Source: Mermis nigrescens (Eukaryota; Nematoda; Enoplea; Mermithida; Mermithidae). Taken from it: DNA of 64,000 bases. The notes beneath the pieces are model-generated. The model saw only the letters and a program-made list of their open reading frames with translations, had not been told where the DNA came from and searched no databases. Positions within the stretch are counted from its first letter, which is position 1; each line of letters starts with the position of its first letter. The stretch spans positions 62,001-126,000 of the forward strand of contig JAVLUZ010000192.1 in the NCBI GenBank assembly GCA_036768485.1, in the 5' to 3' direction. Shown in pieces: positions 23,334 to 33,617 of the stretch. A program made the translations under genes and the position numbers.

Positions 23334-23883
23334 TATAGTCTGTTTCATTTATTCGGAGAGCTTTTTAGTCAATTCTTTTAAGGGCTACAGTAAGCTAAAC
23401 AAGACGAATTACTGCACTCCAGCAGATCAGCTCAGTGAGGGCGAGTGGTTAGAATTCTTCCATTTTTAATGCACTAATACGCCCAAATAAATTTGATTTG
23501 GGCATTTAATCAGTGCTGGGACATACTACAGTAAGTGCGCTAAACAAAAAGCTATCGGCTAGAATCGAACCCGGGTTGCTTCGACTACAAGCAAGAGGTT
23601 AAACCACTAAGCTATGCGGCAGTTCGCGGCGTTTCTTAGCATCTTAGTCGATTGTGTTTAAAGTGTCGACTCAGGATATGATGAATGTGCGATTTTTATC
23701 AGAGTTAATTGATCTGCTGGAAGACGAGAATAAATTATGCTGCAAAAATGTTGTTGAAAAACCCGTCTTTACTACATAGCTATAGTTAGATCTAGCGACC
23801 TACAGTAAATAAGAAAGAAGGGGGTTACTGTAAGTTCCGAAAACATTTGCTGAACAAGCTCTCGGATAAATGAAACAGACTTT
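23334..23883 (-). mobile_element. Non-autonomous TIR element with tRNA-like core (copy 2)
   Basis: About 550 bp, inverted relative to copy 1 (1596-2143) and alignable throughout. Ends are TATAGTCTGTTTCATTTATT and GGATAAATGAAACAGACTTT. It contains the tRNA-like segment at 23551-23620. Confidence 0.75.
23551..23620 (-). pseudogene. tRNA-like sequence inside TIR element (copy 2)
   Basis: Read on the minus strand it has TAGCTTAGTGGTTTAACC (A box), stem TGCTT/AAGCA with loop GTAGTCG (anticodon position AGT, again threonine), and GGTTCGATTC (B box). The acceptor stem is not complementary. The two copies differ in the anticodon loop but both would specify Thr. Confidence 0.6.
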
Positions 23884-23944
23884 TTTAGTTTGAATCTATG
23901 TAGTAATATAAGAAAGAAATGCCCGTAAATTCATTCTCTAATAG

Positions 23945-24135
23945 ACAACGGCCAGTCTGGGGCTCATCCAGCGAGCGCTTTTTAGAGCCAAAGTCGCTTG
24001 TAAAGGTATAAATGCTTAAAAGTATTCAGAAACTACATTAAACCACAGTTTCTAACCAGTTCAAAGCACTAATGTTGAATTTTTTCAATTCCTGCCATCG
24101 TTTTGTCTCATTTTTTGTATAAAGTTGACGAGTTG
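23945..24135 (+). mobile_element. Degenerate MITE-C fragment
   Basis: GGCCAGTCTGGGGCTCATCC, GCTTTTTAGAGCCAAAGTC, TATAAATGCTTAAAAGT, ACACAGTTT-like and TTCAAAGCACT follow the MITE-C order. Ends are lost. Confidence 0.5.
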
Positions 24136-24431
24136 CCTTTGTCAATTATAGGGGAATGTTGGCCCAAACTCAACTTTCCCTATGTTCATGCCTGCTCATA
24201 ACCATTTTACTCACATGGCTATAACACATCTAGATTCCGAATCCCTTTCTTCGCATCGATTTCTGATTACATCTATCTAAAATAATAAAGCATTTTTAGA
24301 AAGGAAAGCTAACCCAGATTTGCATCTTGTTGCGCCTTGAACATTTTCTTCTTTGTTACGTTTTTTCTTTTATTTTTTATTCTTCAGCATAAGTATGCCA
24401 ACCACTAATACCTCACAAGATAACACGAATC

Positions 24432-25411
24432 ATGCTTGACGATGACTGCAGTGATGACGGAGACGACTACTTATTCGACCTTATTGGCGGCGTCGTCATC
24501 GAAATAATATCCTCCATCTGTGGCATAACGGGCAACATCTTGTTCCTGATTACGTTGTGTTGGGCCAAAAATTTTAAGCGGGATCCGGCCATTTTATTCG
24601 TCGTCAGTTTAATAGTCGCCGATATTGGCCATTTATCAATTATGGTTACTCACGTTGGGCTGGAAAAAATAATCATCGCATGCATATATTGGGGCGTTTA
24701 TGAGCAAATTGTCGATTATTCCAGCATCCTCTTCTGGTACGCCACTTTGCTCAATTTATCTCTCATTTGCACGAGTCGCTTGATAGCAACTCGATGGTAC
24801 AAGCAGTTTAAGCGTGTTTTTACCATTCGACGAGTAACCTGGCTCATTTTCATCAGCTGGTCCTTCGCGTTGATCGTCAGCGTCTTACCCCTGATGGGCG
24901 TCTGTTGCGCCGTCATCTTTGATATGTATGTGGACGAGGTTGAAGTGATGGAGGAGAGAGAAAACGTCGTAATATCTTGAAAATAATCACATACGCGGCT
25001 AATGGTATATTGACCATTTACATGTTGGTGGTTTACGGTAGCGTCGTTAAGTATCTGCAGCGCCAAAAAACGCAAATTAAGCCGCTACAAAATGCCGCTA
25101 ATCTGGCGGTAATTGGAACGATGCGTGCGCCAAACAGCGGGAATAGTTATCGTAGCGGAATGAACATCAGGACCGATAATTTCAAGACGAAAAACGCCAA
25201 ATTGAGCAAGCAGCTGATGATCGTTTCCGCCATCTTCGTCTCGTTGTGCGGCTCGTGGACCCTAAATCTGCTTTTTCGTTCGAAATTGACCGCTTCGATT
25301 GAACAAGTGATGTACATAACGAATTCAAGCATGGCCCCGTTGCTTTTCTTCATCTTTGTCGAACACGTTCGCAAAGATTTCTTCAATGTGATCGAAAGAA
25401 TTTGTCGCTAA
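24432..25411 (+). CDS. Class A-like G-protein-coupled receptor, broken by one frameshift
   Basis: Two overlapping frames together encode a seven-helix receptor. The first (24432-24980, 182 aa) has an acidic N-terminus (LDDDCSDDGDDYLFD) and TM1 at residues 19-43 with GN. TM2 at 52-76 carries the ADIGH aspartate. TM3 is about 97-119, ending SRL where DRY is usual. TM4 is 136-162. The second frame (open from 24944, conceptual peptide to 25411) gives TM5 (IITYAANGILTIYMLVVYG), a basic third loop, TM6 (LMIVSAIFVSLCGSW) and TM7 (NSSMAPLLFF in place of NPxxY). The frames overlap at 24944-24980, so a single 1-nt shift between TM4 and TM5 separates them. This could be a sequencing indel, a decayed gene or a missed small intron. 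A good splice acceptor (TTTTTTATTCTTCAG) ends at 24387, so a 5' exon may exist upstream. An in-frame-2 ATG at 24395 encodes a short N-glycosylation-like peptide (TNTSQDNTN) that would also need a shift. Ligand unknown. Confidence 0.75.
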
Positions 25412-26704
25412 CGTGTTTGGGGGAGCCTGAATTCTGAAGGCTTGATGGCCCGAAAAGTCCAAAAATAAAAAGGCCGAAAAATTGAGTGTACTTAGCTGGA
25501 ATTGTCATTTTTCGACGTGTTTTCGTAATTCCATCGAAGACTAAATTATGAGAAATGTTCAAAATGCGTAGGTTATATAACAACCTATAACTTACTCATA
25601 ATTTCTTTATAAAGCGCTGCTTCGAAAAAATTGCAAAAAAAGATTGGAATTTAGGAGTCGTGTCGTCGTGACTCATGTTCAAAATTTTTGATATCTGAGG
25701 CGATTCCTAACATGGACATATTAAAAAAATTATGGAAAACATAAGACGAAAATGAGGTAAAATTTTAAAAAGTTATTTATTGCAATATTAACCAAAACAG
25801 CATCAACAACGACGTCTTTATGCCATTTTATACCTTTATCTGCCGTCTTCATAGGAAACTGCAAGCTAAAAAAGCTTCCTGAATGATTTAGGCCGGTCCC
25901 CCGACCTGCCATGCTGTGCATTCATTCCATTCATTACCACAGCCTATCCTGCCGCCCATTAATTGATCAATCATCTTGTGCACAATGATTATCGAGTAAA
26001 CGAGACCAGATCCGAGCGTGTTTGGGAATAAGCTATTCATTTCCAGAACATTAGCATATCAAAAATTGTATTCATCCAAAAAAATGTCGAGTAGACACAC
26101 GGACGAACATTTTTGCAATGGCACAAAAGAATTCGATCTTACACACTCTGATTAACTTCAGGACATGGCATAACATTTTCAGCTTATGTAAAACACATGT
26201 ATTTATTTACCAGACTCGGTTTTCCGTAGTTTATGCATTTTTTTCAGATTATAATATGTAGATCAAATTTCTAAAATGGAATTTTTAATTTTATTGTATA
26301 CTTTGTGTTCATGTTATCAGTAAAAAGCAAACATTCCGCCCTTACGAAAACATTAATTATCCTAATTTCCTAAATGGTCACTTTGAGTATATTTTCGACG
26401 GAACACAGTCGATCAAAAACCTATATTGTTTAGAATTTCCATGCTATTAACTTATCTCTAAGTATTCTTTTCTCAGAGCGTTGTTATTAATTAAAACGAT
26501 ACATCTGCGCCGTTTCTGGAAAATTTGACCAACCCCACCCATGCATCCTGCACAGGGGTGAAGCGGGAGGCGTGCCCTATGCTTAAGACATGGCCGATTT
26601 TGGGACTAAGCCGATAACATGTGCCAAAACATGCAGTGATATGAGATAGGGAGATACCCTCTGCTATACCATATGACTGAAGATATCACGTGATATATGA
26701 CATT
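25412..26704. other. Stretch without a gene
   Basis: Downstream of the GPCR. A MITE-C/D-like word (CCGACCTGCCATGCTGTGCA) lies near 25900. No supported frame. Confidence 0.35.
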
Positions 26705-26965
26705 CTTTGCTACAACAAAAAAAAACTTTTAAAACATCAAAAATATGGTTTGACCAAAAAAATTTCCCAAAACATGCCAAAACATCAAAAATATGGGTTT
26801 GACCAAAAAAATTTCCAGAACATCCCGAAACATCAAAAATATAATTTTGGCCGAAGAATTTTCAAAACTATTCTGTAACGTCAAAAATATGGATTTGATC
26901 AAAAAAATGGTTGACAAAAAAACATTAGAAATATCCAAAAAACATCAAAAGTTCCAAAAAATAAA
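26705..26965. repeat. Tandem repeat, unit about 38-60 bp
   Basis: Units of AACATCAAAAATATGG(G)TTTGACCAAAAAAATTTCC repeat about six times. The Lys/Phe/Asn-rich open frames are repeat translation. It resembles the array at 1037-1352. Confidence 0.85.
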
Positions 26966-27358
26966 AAATACAATAGACATCTCAATTCCATATAGCTATC
27001 AGGGCTAAGTTCAGCCCGGGTAGCTCAGCTAGTAATCACATAAATACAACCATTTGGCACACATTTATTTAAAATTAATGTAAAGGATTAGCATAATTGT
27101 TTAAAGCAAATTGCGAATAGGTGAGTAGGTAGACGTCCGCACTCGGAAGCCGGCGATTTTCCCACTTAAGGCAAAAACTGCTTACGTCAAGCCATCTTGA
27201 ATAAGCTCAATAACGTGCGATGGGCGGAATTATGGTGGTAGGGGCATAGGTGGGCAAAAGTCAGTTGGGGCAAAATCGCCGAAAATTTCAATTACTATGA
27301 TTTGGCGGGGTTTGAGTCCAGCCCCAGGCCCATGTGCAATAGAGGGGGCTGCTTCCAT
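26966..27358. other. Spacer with a tRNA A-box-like word
   Basis: GCCCGGGTAGCTCAGCTAGT at about 27013 resembles a tRNA 5' half, but no cloverleaf follows. Otherwise unassigned. Confidence 0.35.
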
Positions 27359-27524
27359 CATACCTGGGCGTGAGTGGGAGGTATGCACCCAGAAATTTCC
27401 GATGCCAACGGATAGTACTCGATGAGAAACGTTAAAAAATGGTGTTTTTCCACCAACCATATTTTTGACCTTTGAAAAAATCTTGCATCTGCCCCCCCCA
27501 GAACTTTGGTGCCGCACACCTATG
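27359..27524 (-). mobile_element. Internally deleted MITE-A copy
   Basis: Starts CATACCTGGGCGTGAG and ends GTGCCGCACACCTATG; 166 bp because the GAATTCTGG-side third is missing. Flanks GCTTCCAT and GCTTCCCAT are similar apart from one base. Confidence 0.75.
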
Positions 27525-27532
27525 CTTCCCAT

Positions 27533-28147
27533 TGGACCAACGTCAGAATGGGTAGGTATGTTGATTTCTATCTTGTATCGTAATTTCTATTTATCTTATT
27601 AACCGTCTTGGCGGCCTGAAAGTCGAACCTTTGTACAAATGCAAATTTCGTGACGTTAAACTGATTTCTGAAACATTAGGACAGATATTTTAGCATATTT
27701 TTCTTCCATTGATGAGCGAAACGTTGCGCAACTTCACGTGGTGCTTCAATGTGCTTTGGATGTATAGCTAAAAAGTGCGCAAGCGGAGAAAATCGAGCCT
27801 CATGCTGAATGCCTACTGCCTGATATACCAAACAATTTTCCGTCGGAATTCGCATAAATCAAACAAATCCAACCATTGTTCGACAAAATTGTCCTAACTC
27901 AGATTTTTGAAAAAATAATGCACTAAAATGCTTTAAAATAAAAACAGACAACGTGAAACGAATGTATTTTTTGAAGGTTCTAGGAAAATTTAAGGCAACG
28001 CCCTCACGAGGAGCGCAGAAGCGAAGCGCGTGGGCGCTGGATATCGGGGGTGACCGGAAGGACCACCAAAATCTGTAAAGCCGGGAAATCTAATTTTCGG
28101 TGTTATTTTTGGCTATTACTTTACTCGAGCAGTATGCCGTTTATTGC
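27533..28147. other. Stretch without a gene
   Basis: Unassigned; contains a GC-rich GAGGAGCGCAGAAGCGAAGC block near 28010. No supported frame. Confidence 0.35.
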
Positions 28148-28155
28148 ATCGTATA

Positions 28156-28595
28156 CATACCTGGACGTGGGAGGTTGGGGAGGGGCTCCCCCGGAAACCG
28201 AAACAACACCCCCAGAATTCAATTTTCGGAAAATTTTTTCTCGCAAGTTTTTGACGCCGATGGATAGTGCTCGGACGAGAAACGTTGAAAAATGGTGCTT
28301 TTTCGCCATACCACCATACGTGGCAGCAAGAGAATTCTGGGGGGGTCCAAGATTTTTCGAAGGTCAAAAAATGGCCTTAAAAATGGTGGTATGGCGATAA
28401 AAACACCATTTTTCGACGAAGCACTATCCATTGGCATCAAAAAATTGCGAAAAAAACGAAAAAAATTTCCAAAAATTGAATTCTGGGGGTCCAGACCCCC
28501 CACGCCCAAGTGTGCATACCACCATTTGTGAGGCCATTTTTTGACCTTTCGAAAAACCTCGCACCCCTCAGAATTTTTGGTGCCGCCCACCCATG
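28156..28595 (-). mobile_element. MITE-A copy, outer member of a nested pair
   Basis: Starts CATACCTGGACGTGGG and ends GTGCCGCCCACCCATG. Flanks ATCGTATA and ATCGTACT share six of eight bases. Interrupted at 28325-28514 by a forward MITE-A. Confidence 0.85.
28325..28514 (+). mobile_element. MITE-A copy, inner member of a nested pair
   Basis: 190 bp. Starts CATACGTGGCAGCAAG and ends CACGCCCAAGTGTG. Identical 8-bp flanks CATACCAC (28317-28324 and 28515-28522), created from the host MITE-A sequence GCCATACCACCAT. Confidence 0.92.
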
Positions 28596-28603
28596 ATCGT
28601 ACT

Positions 28604-29291
28604 GCTGGATGATCGCATAAAAAATTTTACTATGCTAATCCGAAAACACAATTAAGATAAACGAAGCGAAGCAACTCTGACGAAATGGCTGAAAATTAAA
28701 ATGGAATGAGAATATCAGAGAGAAAAAAGAAAAAGCACCGAATCGAGCGACCATACAATGAGCGAGATGCAAAAATGAGCAATCAAAAAGTGAATTGGGG
28801 GTCAGAAACGGGTGTCATATCGAAATTTTCCCCGTTCGTTGTACTTCCCTCGCCGTTCTTCTTCGACTGATGCAGAGATTCTTCATCCTGCAAGCGAAAT
28901 TTGCATTATTTTTCTAAATAATTTATTCTAATTTATTACCGTAATTATAAAACCTTAATAATTATATTTCAAACAATTTTCGCTTGATGAAATTCCTCAT
29001 AGAATCAACCGAACAGCCTGGAGATTATTAACAAAATAAGCTTCGCGATACTACTGTTATAAAGCGCTGCACTTTAAGATAAATATTGAGATGAATGTTA
29101 AGAAAACTCATATTTTTTATGTTTTATCGCGATTTCGATTGTTATATTCATTTTAAACCGTGAGACTTCTACACCGCTTAACGAACGAATCCCATTTTTG
29201 CAACAATTTCCTCTTGTTGAATTTTTCTACAAATTTTTGCATTAGTGAGGAAAATTATCCACGTGACGGTGCAATAATTCTAGTCTGTTAT
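28604..29291. other. Stretch without a gene
   Basis: Unassigned AT-rich sequence, no supported frame. Confidence 0.35.
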
Positions 29292-29806
29292 CACACGTGG
29301 GCGTGGGGGTTGGGAGTATGCACCATAGGCAGCAAGAAAATTCTGGGGGGGGCAAGATTTTTCAAAGGTCAAAAAATGGCCTTAAAAATGGTGATATGGC
29401 GTAAAAAACACCATTTTTCGACGTTTCTTATCAAGCACTATCCATTGGCATCAAAAAATTGCGAAAAAACGGGAAAAAAAATTTCAAAAATATAATTCTG
29501 GGGGGGGGTATTTTGATTTCTGGGGTGAGGGGTATTTTGGTTACTCGGAGGGTGCTAACCCCTCAAACCCACCCCCACGCCCAGGTGTGGTATGCACCCC
29601 CTCCAGAAACCAAAATAACCCCAGAATTGATTTTTAAAATTTTTTTTGTTTCTTTTCTCGCAATTTCTTGATGTCAATGGATAGTGCTCGATGAAAAATG
29701 TTGAAAAATGGCGTTTTTCCGCCATACAACCATTTTTAAAGCCATTTTCTGACTTTTGAAAAAATCTGGCATCCGCCCAGATTTTTGGTGCCGTGCCGCC
29801 ACATAC
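29292..29806 (-). mobile_element. MITE-A copy, outer member of a nested pair
   Basis: Starts CACACGTGGGCGTGGG and ends near GTGCCGCCACATACG. Split at its internal GTATGCAC motif by a forward MITE-A (29324-29589). The right border is approximate because another truncated copy follows at once. Confidence 0.8.
29324..29589 (+). mobile_element. MITE-A copy, inner member of a nested pair
   Basis: 266 bp. Starts CATAGGCAGCAAGAAA and ends CACGCCCAGGTGTG. Identical 8-bp flanks GTATGCAC (29316-29323 and 29590-29597). GTATGCAC is the reverse complement of the GTGCATAC site used by the nested copy at 14287. Confidence 0.93.
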
Positions 29807-29811
29807 GGTAC

Positions 29812-29991
29812 GCACGCACCCGCAGAAATTCGAATACCCCCAATATTTAATTCTTGAATTTTTTTGTTTTTTTTTCGCAATGTTTGGAACGCTGAAAAAC
29901 TGGTTTTTCCGCCATATAACCATTTTTAAGACCATTCTTTTGACCTTTTAAAAATCTAGCAGCCCCAGAATTTTGGTGCTGGCCACCTGTC
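29812..29991 (-). mobile_element. Truncated MITE-A copy
   Basis: Begins inside the family (CGCACCCGCAGAAATTCG) and runs through TTTTTCGCAATGTTTGG to AGAATTTTGGTGCTGGCCACC. The block with CACTATCCATTGG is deleted. Confidence 0.65.
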
Positions 29992-30884
29992 TGTAATTTA
30001 AAATTATGACCAATTCACTTAACACGTTTATTTACAATACAACCGTTGTATTTCTTTCATTTAAAACAGAGATATTTTGCTGAATCACGGGATTCAAGAA
30101 CAAAGTTTAGTGAGACTAAAAAATTCCATCAATTTTTTCGCTTAATTCACGCAGTAGACAGAAGGGAAAATTTTCAGGGAAAAATAAGACAACTAACGCC
30201 ACGTTCTTCAAAAATCTGCATATATTATTCGATAAAATCGTTCTTTTTTATATTATACCCGCTGTTCACTGGAATCGCAATACATCTAAATTAGTTTACA
30301 CTGATTTATGCATTTGAAAATTAAACGATTTCGATTTAACTGCTGGCAAAATGTGATCAATCTATCAGGGGTAGAAGTTTAATTAAATGAAATCAAATTT
30401 TAAATAAAAATTTAGAATGAAATCTTCGAAGGTTTAGAGCTATCGGGAAGAAGTGTAAAGAAATCTTACAGTAATCTTGCTTTACACTTATCTGATGATG
30501 GCCATAACTTATGAACTTAACACGATATTTCACATCTGATCATAAGATCCAAAATTGGAACAAAATCGAAAATTTTTGGGGAGAAGTTGAACGTATACGT
30601 CGTATCGTCAAAATTTTCATTGTAATTAGAAGGCAGTGTAAAGAAACTAACTTTAAAGTATTTGAACTTTACGGTGCTCTCCGATAGAGATATCATTTAT
30701 GCGAAAAATTCGAATTTCTTGAAAATTTCGTAAACATTGGCTACTGAGCGAACTTAACGGGAATCTCATAATTTATTGCGAGAATAAAAAAAGCTAAAAA
30801 TCTCGAAAAAACAAATTTAAAGTGTAATTTTTCGCAGAAGAAAGAAAAGTCATGCCGATTTCGGCCAACTAGTTTCAGAGGCAC
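29992..30884. other. Stretch without a gene
   Basis: Unassigned, with GTGTAAAGAA words near 30450 and 30630. No supported frame. Confidence 0.35.
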
Positions 30885-31690
30885 ACAAGAGGGTGAGCGG
30901 GGTATTACCCCTACCTACAGTGCTCGCCATTAAACATGACGCACTATAATCATCAGATTTATATTAGATGATGCGTCACCAGCGCCGCGTTTCGTCTATA
31001 ATGCGCTATCATCTCTTTTTTATTATGATAGGATATTTATCTTTATCATGCCGTTAATCTGGCGATGCGGACAGCGCAATTTAGCTATTAATAGCGCCAG
31101 CAAGAGGGAAGCGCGCACGTGAATGCCGGAAGCGCGCACGTGAATGCCGTTCTATATTCAGGCGAGAGCGCGCACGTGAATGCCGTTCTATATTCAGGCG
31201 AGTGCGCGCACGTGAATGCCGTTCTATATTCAGGCACGTGCGCGCTTCCTTCTTGTTGGCGCTATTAATAGCTAAATTGCGCCGTCCGCATCGCTAGATT
31301 AACGGCATGATACAGATAAATATCCTGTAATAATAAAAAGAGATGATAGCGCATTATAAACGAAACGCGGCGCTCGCGACGCATCATCTAATATAAATCT
31401 GACGATTATAGTGCGTCATGTTTCATGGCGAGCACTGTAAGGTTTTAAAGAACCCGATACTGTCAGGCAGTTTGGAAAAAACGGAAGGTGCCGCAAGGCA
31501 ATTTTTGAGCTGACTGCGAAAAAAGTCCTAAAATTCTGCCTGAAAACAGTAAAAATATCGAAATTTTCCGGCGCTTCGCGCCTTATTCATAAACTTTTGT
31601 ATTTTTCTATCGCTAGAAACCCGCGAATCGGCCAAACTTCAGTAATAAGGGTCAAGAAACCCAGTTTACCGCAGGTAACGCGCTACTATA
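30885..31690. mobile_element. MITE-F-like element split by a Tc1-like MITE
   Basis: GGGTGAGCGGGGTATTACCC on the left and, after the insert, AACCCGATACTGTCAGGCAG, CCGGCGCTTCGCGCC (31569-31582) and GTTTACCGCAGGTAACG on the right resemble MITE-F (33885, 49165). Borders are approximate. Confidence 0.45.
30918..31437. mobile_element. Tc1-like hairpin MITE, copy T1
   Basis: 520 bp between TA dinucleotides. Starts CAGTGCTCGCCATTAAACA and ends GTTTCATGGCGAGCACTG. The inverted repeat continues for well over 150 bp on each side (GACGCACTATAATC, GATGATGCGTC, CGCCGCGTTTCGTCTATAAT, GCGCTATCATCTC). The centre has a short tandem repeat of GCGCGCACGTGAATGCCGTT and TCTATATTCAGGCGAG. The TA duplication and CAGTG ends are typical of Tc1/mariner. 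No transposase. Confidence 0.92.
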
Positions 31691-32299
31691 CTACATTATA
31701 GTGCCCTAAATTGTACATGTATGCACAAGTGTACGTTGACTAGTAAGAACAGACCCTGTACAAAAATATTGACCACAGTTTACTATATGACCATTTTTGG
31801 ATCTCACCCCCTGGCCACATCTGCCTTGCCCATGTATGTTCAGAGGGTCCTTTAAAGAGCGACAAATTCAATGCTCAATACGACCAAAATATTAAAAAAA
31901 TTATAATAAAAATTAGGCAAGTAATTTAATAAATCGTCATTAAAATTGGTGTAAACAAAAATATGGTTGGAGAAAATACATTACAGACAAATGCAAAATA
32001 TTGCAATTATGCAAGTTAATTTAAATCCATATCAATAGAAGCAATTAGAATCTCTATTAAAAATCTATCATTTAAATTTACAAATTCAAACTTATTTCAC
32101 ACATCTAAACTGGTTATTTTGAATTTATAAATTTTAACATCCGTTTAGCGTCTTTCACTTCTCAGCGAGTATATAATTAAAAACATATTTAAATATAAAT
32201 ATTGATTTATACTAGTTTTAAAACTTTCCACCGATGCTCCTCCTATTACCCTAATTTAATGTTTAAACAATTTTGTAAAAGTATTTTCCAAAAGTGTAG
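31691..32299. other. Stretch without a gene
   Basis: Unassigned; includes TTGTACATGTATGCAC and TATACTACATTATAGT, words shared with the 50540-51200 array. It lies 3' of the importin-alpha gene; if a last tail exon exists downstream of 32562 it should be here or beyond, but I did not find one. Confidence 0.35.
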
Positions 32300-32307
32300 T
32301 AATACAG

Positions 32308-32543
32308 CACACCTGGGCTTGGGGTGGGGGGGGTTTGGGGCATATGCACTCTAGGAACCAAAAATACCCCCCAGAATTCAATTTTTGAATTTTTTTGTTT
32401 TTTTTCTACATTTTTTTGATGCCAATGGATAGTGCTCGATGCTTGGAAATTGGTATTTTTTCGCCATACCAACATTTTTAAGGTCATTTCTTGACCTTTA
32501 AAAAATCTTGCACCCCCCAGAATTTTGGTGCTGCCCACGTTTG
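32308..32543 (-). mobile_element. MITE-A copy at the 3' end of importin-alpha
   Basis: 236 bp. Starts CACACCTGGGCTTGGGG and ends GTGCTGCCCACGTTTG. Flanks TAATACAG and GAATACAG (7/8). It lies just past the last recognised importin-alpha codons; the gene's open frame continues into it and stops at 32484. Confidence 0.88.
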
Positions 32544-32711
32544 GAATACAGTGCAGTTTACATCGGAATTGAAGTAACACTCGATGATGCCCAAAGCCTT
32601 GCGATACACATCCTCGTTGGTATGAGATTGCAGACTCTCAATTTGGTCCAAACCGCCGCATTCTTCGATGGCAATCACACATGGCTCCAATCGATCTATT
32701 TTGTCAGCAGC
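32484..32711 (-). CDS. Importin-alpha, last recognised exon
   Basis: Importin-alpha (karyopherin alpha) is the adaptor that binds basic nuclear localisation signals and links cargo to importin-beta. This exon starts after acceptor AATACGCAG at 32711 and encodes AADKIDRL, then [18 protein letters not shown] and [19 protein letters not shown]. This matches the family's C-terminal end (EECGGLDKIE.LQ.H.N..VY..A..II..YF). After GAT there is a possible donor GTAAAC, which would end the exon at 32562 with a phase-0 junction to a tail exon not found here. If not spliced, the frame runs on through [16 protein letters not shown] into a MITE-A and stops at 32484, replacing the usual acidic tail. It joins the 33429 exon in phase 0 across a 717-bp intron. 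Confidence 0.85.
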   Translation of the reverse strand, partial: AADKIDRLEPCVIAIEECGGLDQIESLQSHTNEDVYRKALGIIECYFNSDVNCTVFQTWAAPKFWGVQDFLKVKK

Positions 32712-32835
32712 CTGCGTATTATTCACGTACCCATAAAATAATAAGAACAGCAATAATGAAAACAATAATATTAGACCACATAATAATTTATCTCGTCTGA
32801 TCTTATTGCTACCGCTACGATTGCTATCAATTTTT

Positions 32836-33012
32836 ACAATTATTATATTATTATTTTATTAATATAATTATTATTATTATTATTTATCATTATTATTATT
32901 TTCATTATTATTATTATTCTTATTATTATTATTATTATTTTCATTATTATGATTATCATTATTATTATTATTTATTATTTATTATTATTATTTTCATTAT
33001 TATTATTATTAT
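32836..33012. repeat. ATT/TTA microsatellite
   Basis: Imperfect (ATT)n over about 175 bp within the last importin-alpha intron, interrupted by CATT units. Confidence 0.9.
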
Positions 33013-33428
33013 TGTCATTCTTGTACGCCCAAAAACGATGTGTGATTAAATTAATGAAAGTAGTGGCAATATAATGGAATAATGAAGCGTTAACTGGACC
33101 GCTTTCGCTCTTTGAACCAAAATTCAACCCATGCAGACGAAATGAGAAGAAAAAGTCAGCAAAAGCGAGCAAGCTTTCCGCAAAATTTTGAAATCGTTAA
33201 TTAATGAAAGATGTTCAAATGTAATAAATTTATATGTAAATACGTAATCAAAAAAGTAAAAGAAACATAAATAAAAATCAAGCGGAGAAAAAAGTGAAAA
33301 GGAGCCAAAAATTACTAAAATGGGCAAATAAATAAAAAATGATATATGTATATATATAAATTGATTATTAAATAAAAGGGATTAATTTAAAAATTAGAAA
33401 TACGAAATGTACTTATATATGTACATAC

Positions 33429-33617
33429 TTGAAGTAAATATGAAATGCAGTCGAGCACCAGACATATCGTGCGGACTTCGTTCGATTTCAGACGATCGCA
33501 CAAAACGCCGAAAATCGTTTCGCCAAACTGAAGCAAGTAGCAAATGTGATCGCCCGTGCCGCCATTGATTACGTTGGCTAAAACCCAAACGGCTTCGTAC
33601 TGAGATCTGTGATCGCA
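33429..33617 (-). CDS. Importin-alpha exon, ARM 8-9 region
   Basis: 63 codons, phase 0 at both ends. It begins CDHRSQYEAVWVLANVINGG, the W..N motif of a late ARM repeat, then GDHICYLLQFGETIFGVLCD and ends TICLVLDCISYLLQ before donor GTATGT. The acceptor at 33617/33618 (ATTTTTTAG) fits the previous exon ending VLEVLKK: the family has six residues between that KK and EAVW, and CDHRSQY supplies seven. Two other AGs (before ATCTCAG and before TACGAAG) fit worse: one changes frame and one deletes these residues. The chosen acceptor lies in sequence resembling a MITE-A remnant that abuts the exon. Confidence 0.87.

Noticed and set aside
24716..25386. Minus-strand open frames opposite the GPCR
   Set aside because: Shadows of the coding strand; the plus-strand frames show seven membrane helices.
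27010..27170. tRNA gene (GGGTAGCTCAGCTAGT word)
   Set aside because: Only the A-box half is present; no B box at suitable distance and no cloverleaf.
28050..29935. Several overlapping 80-126-codon frames with KNGLKNGG / FSTFLIEHYPLASKNCEK peptides
   Set aside because: The same peptides recur wherever a MITE-A lies; conservation is that of the DNA element, not of a protein.
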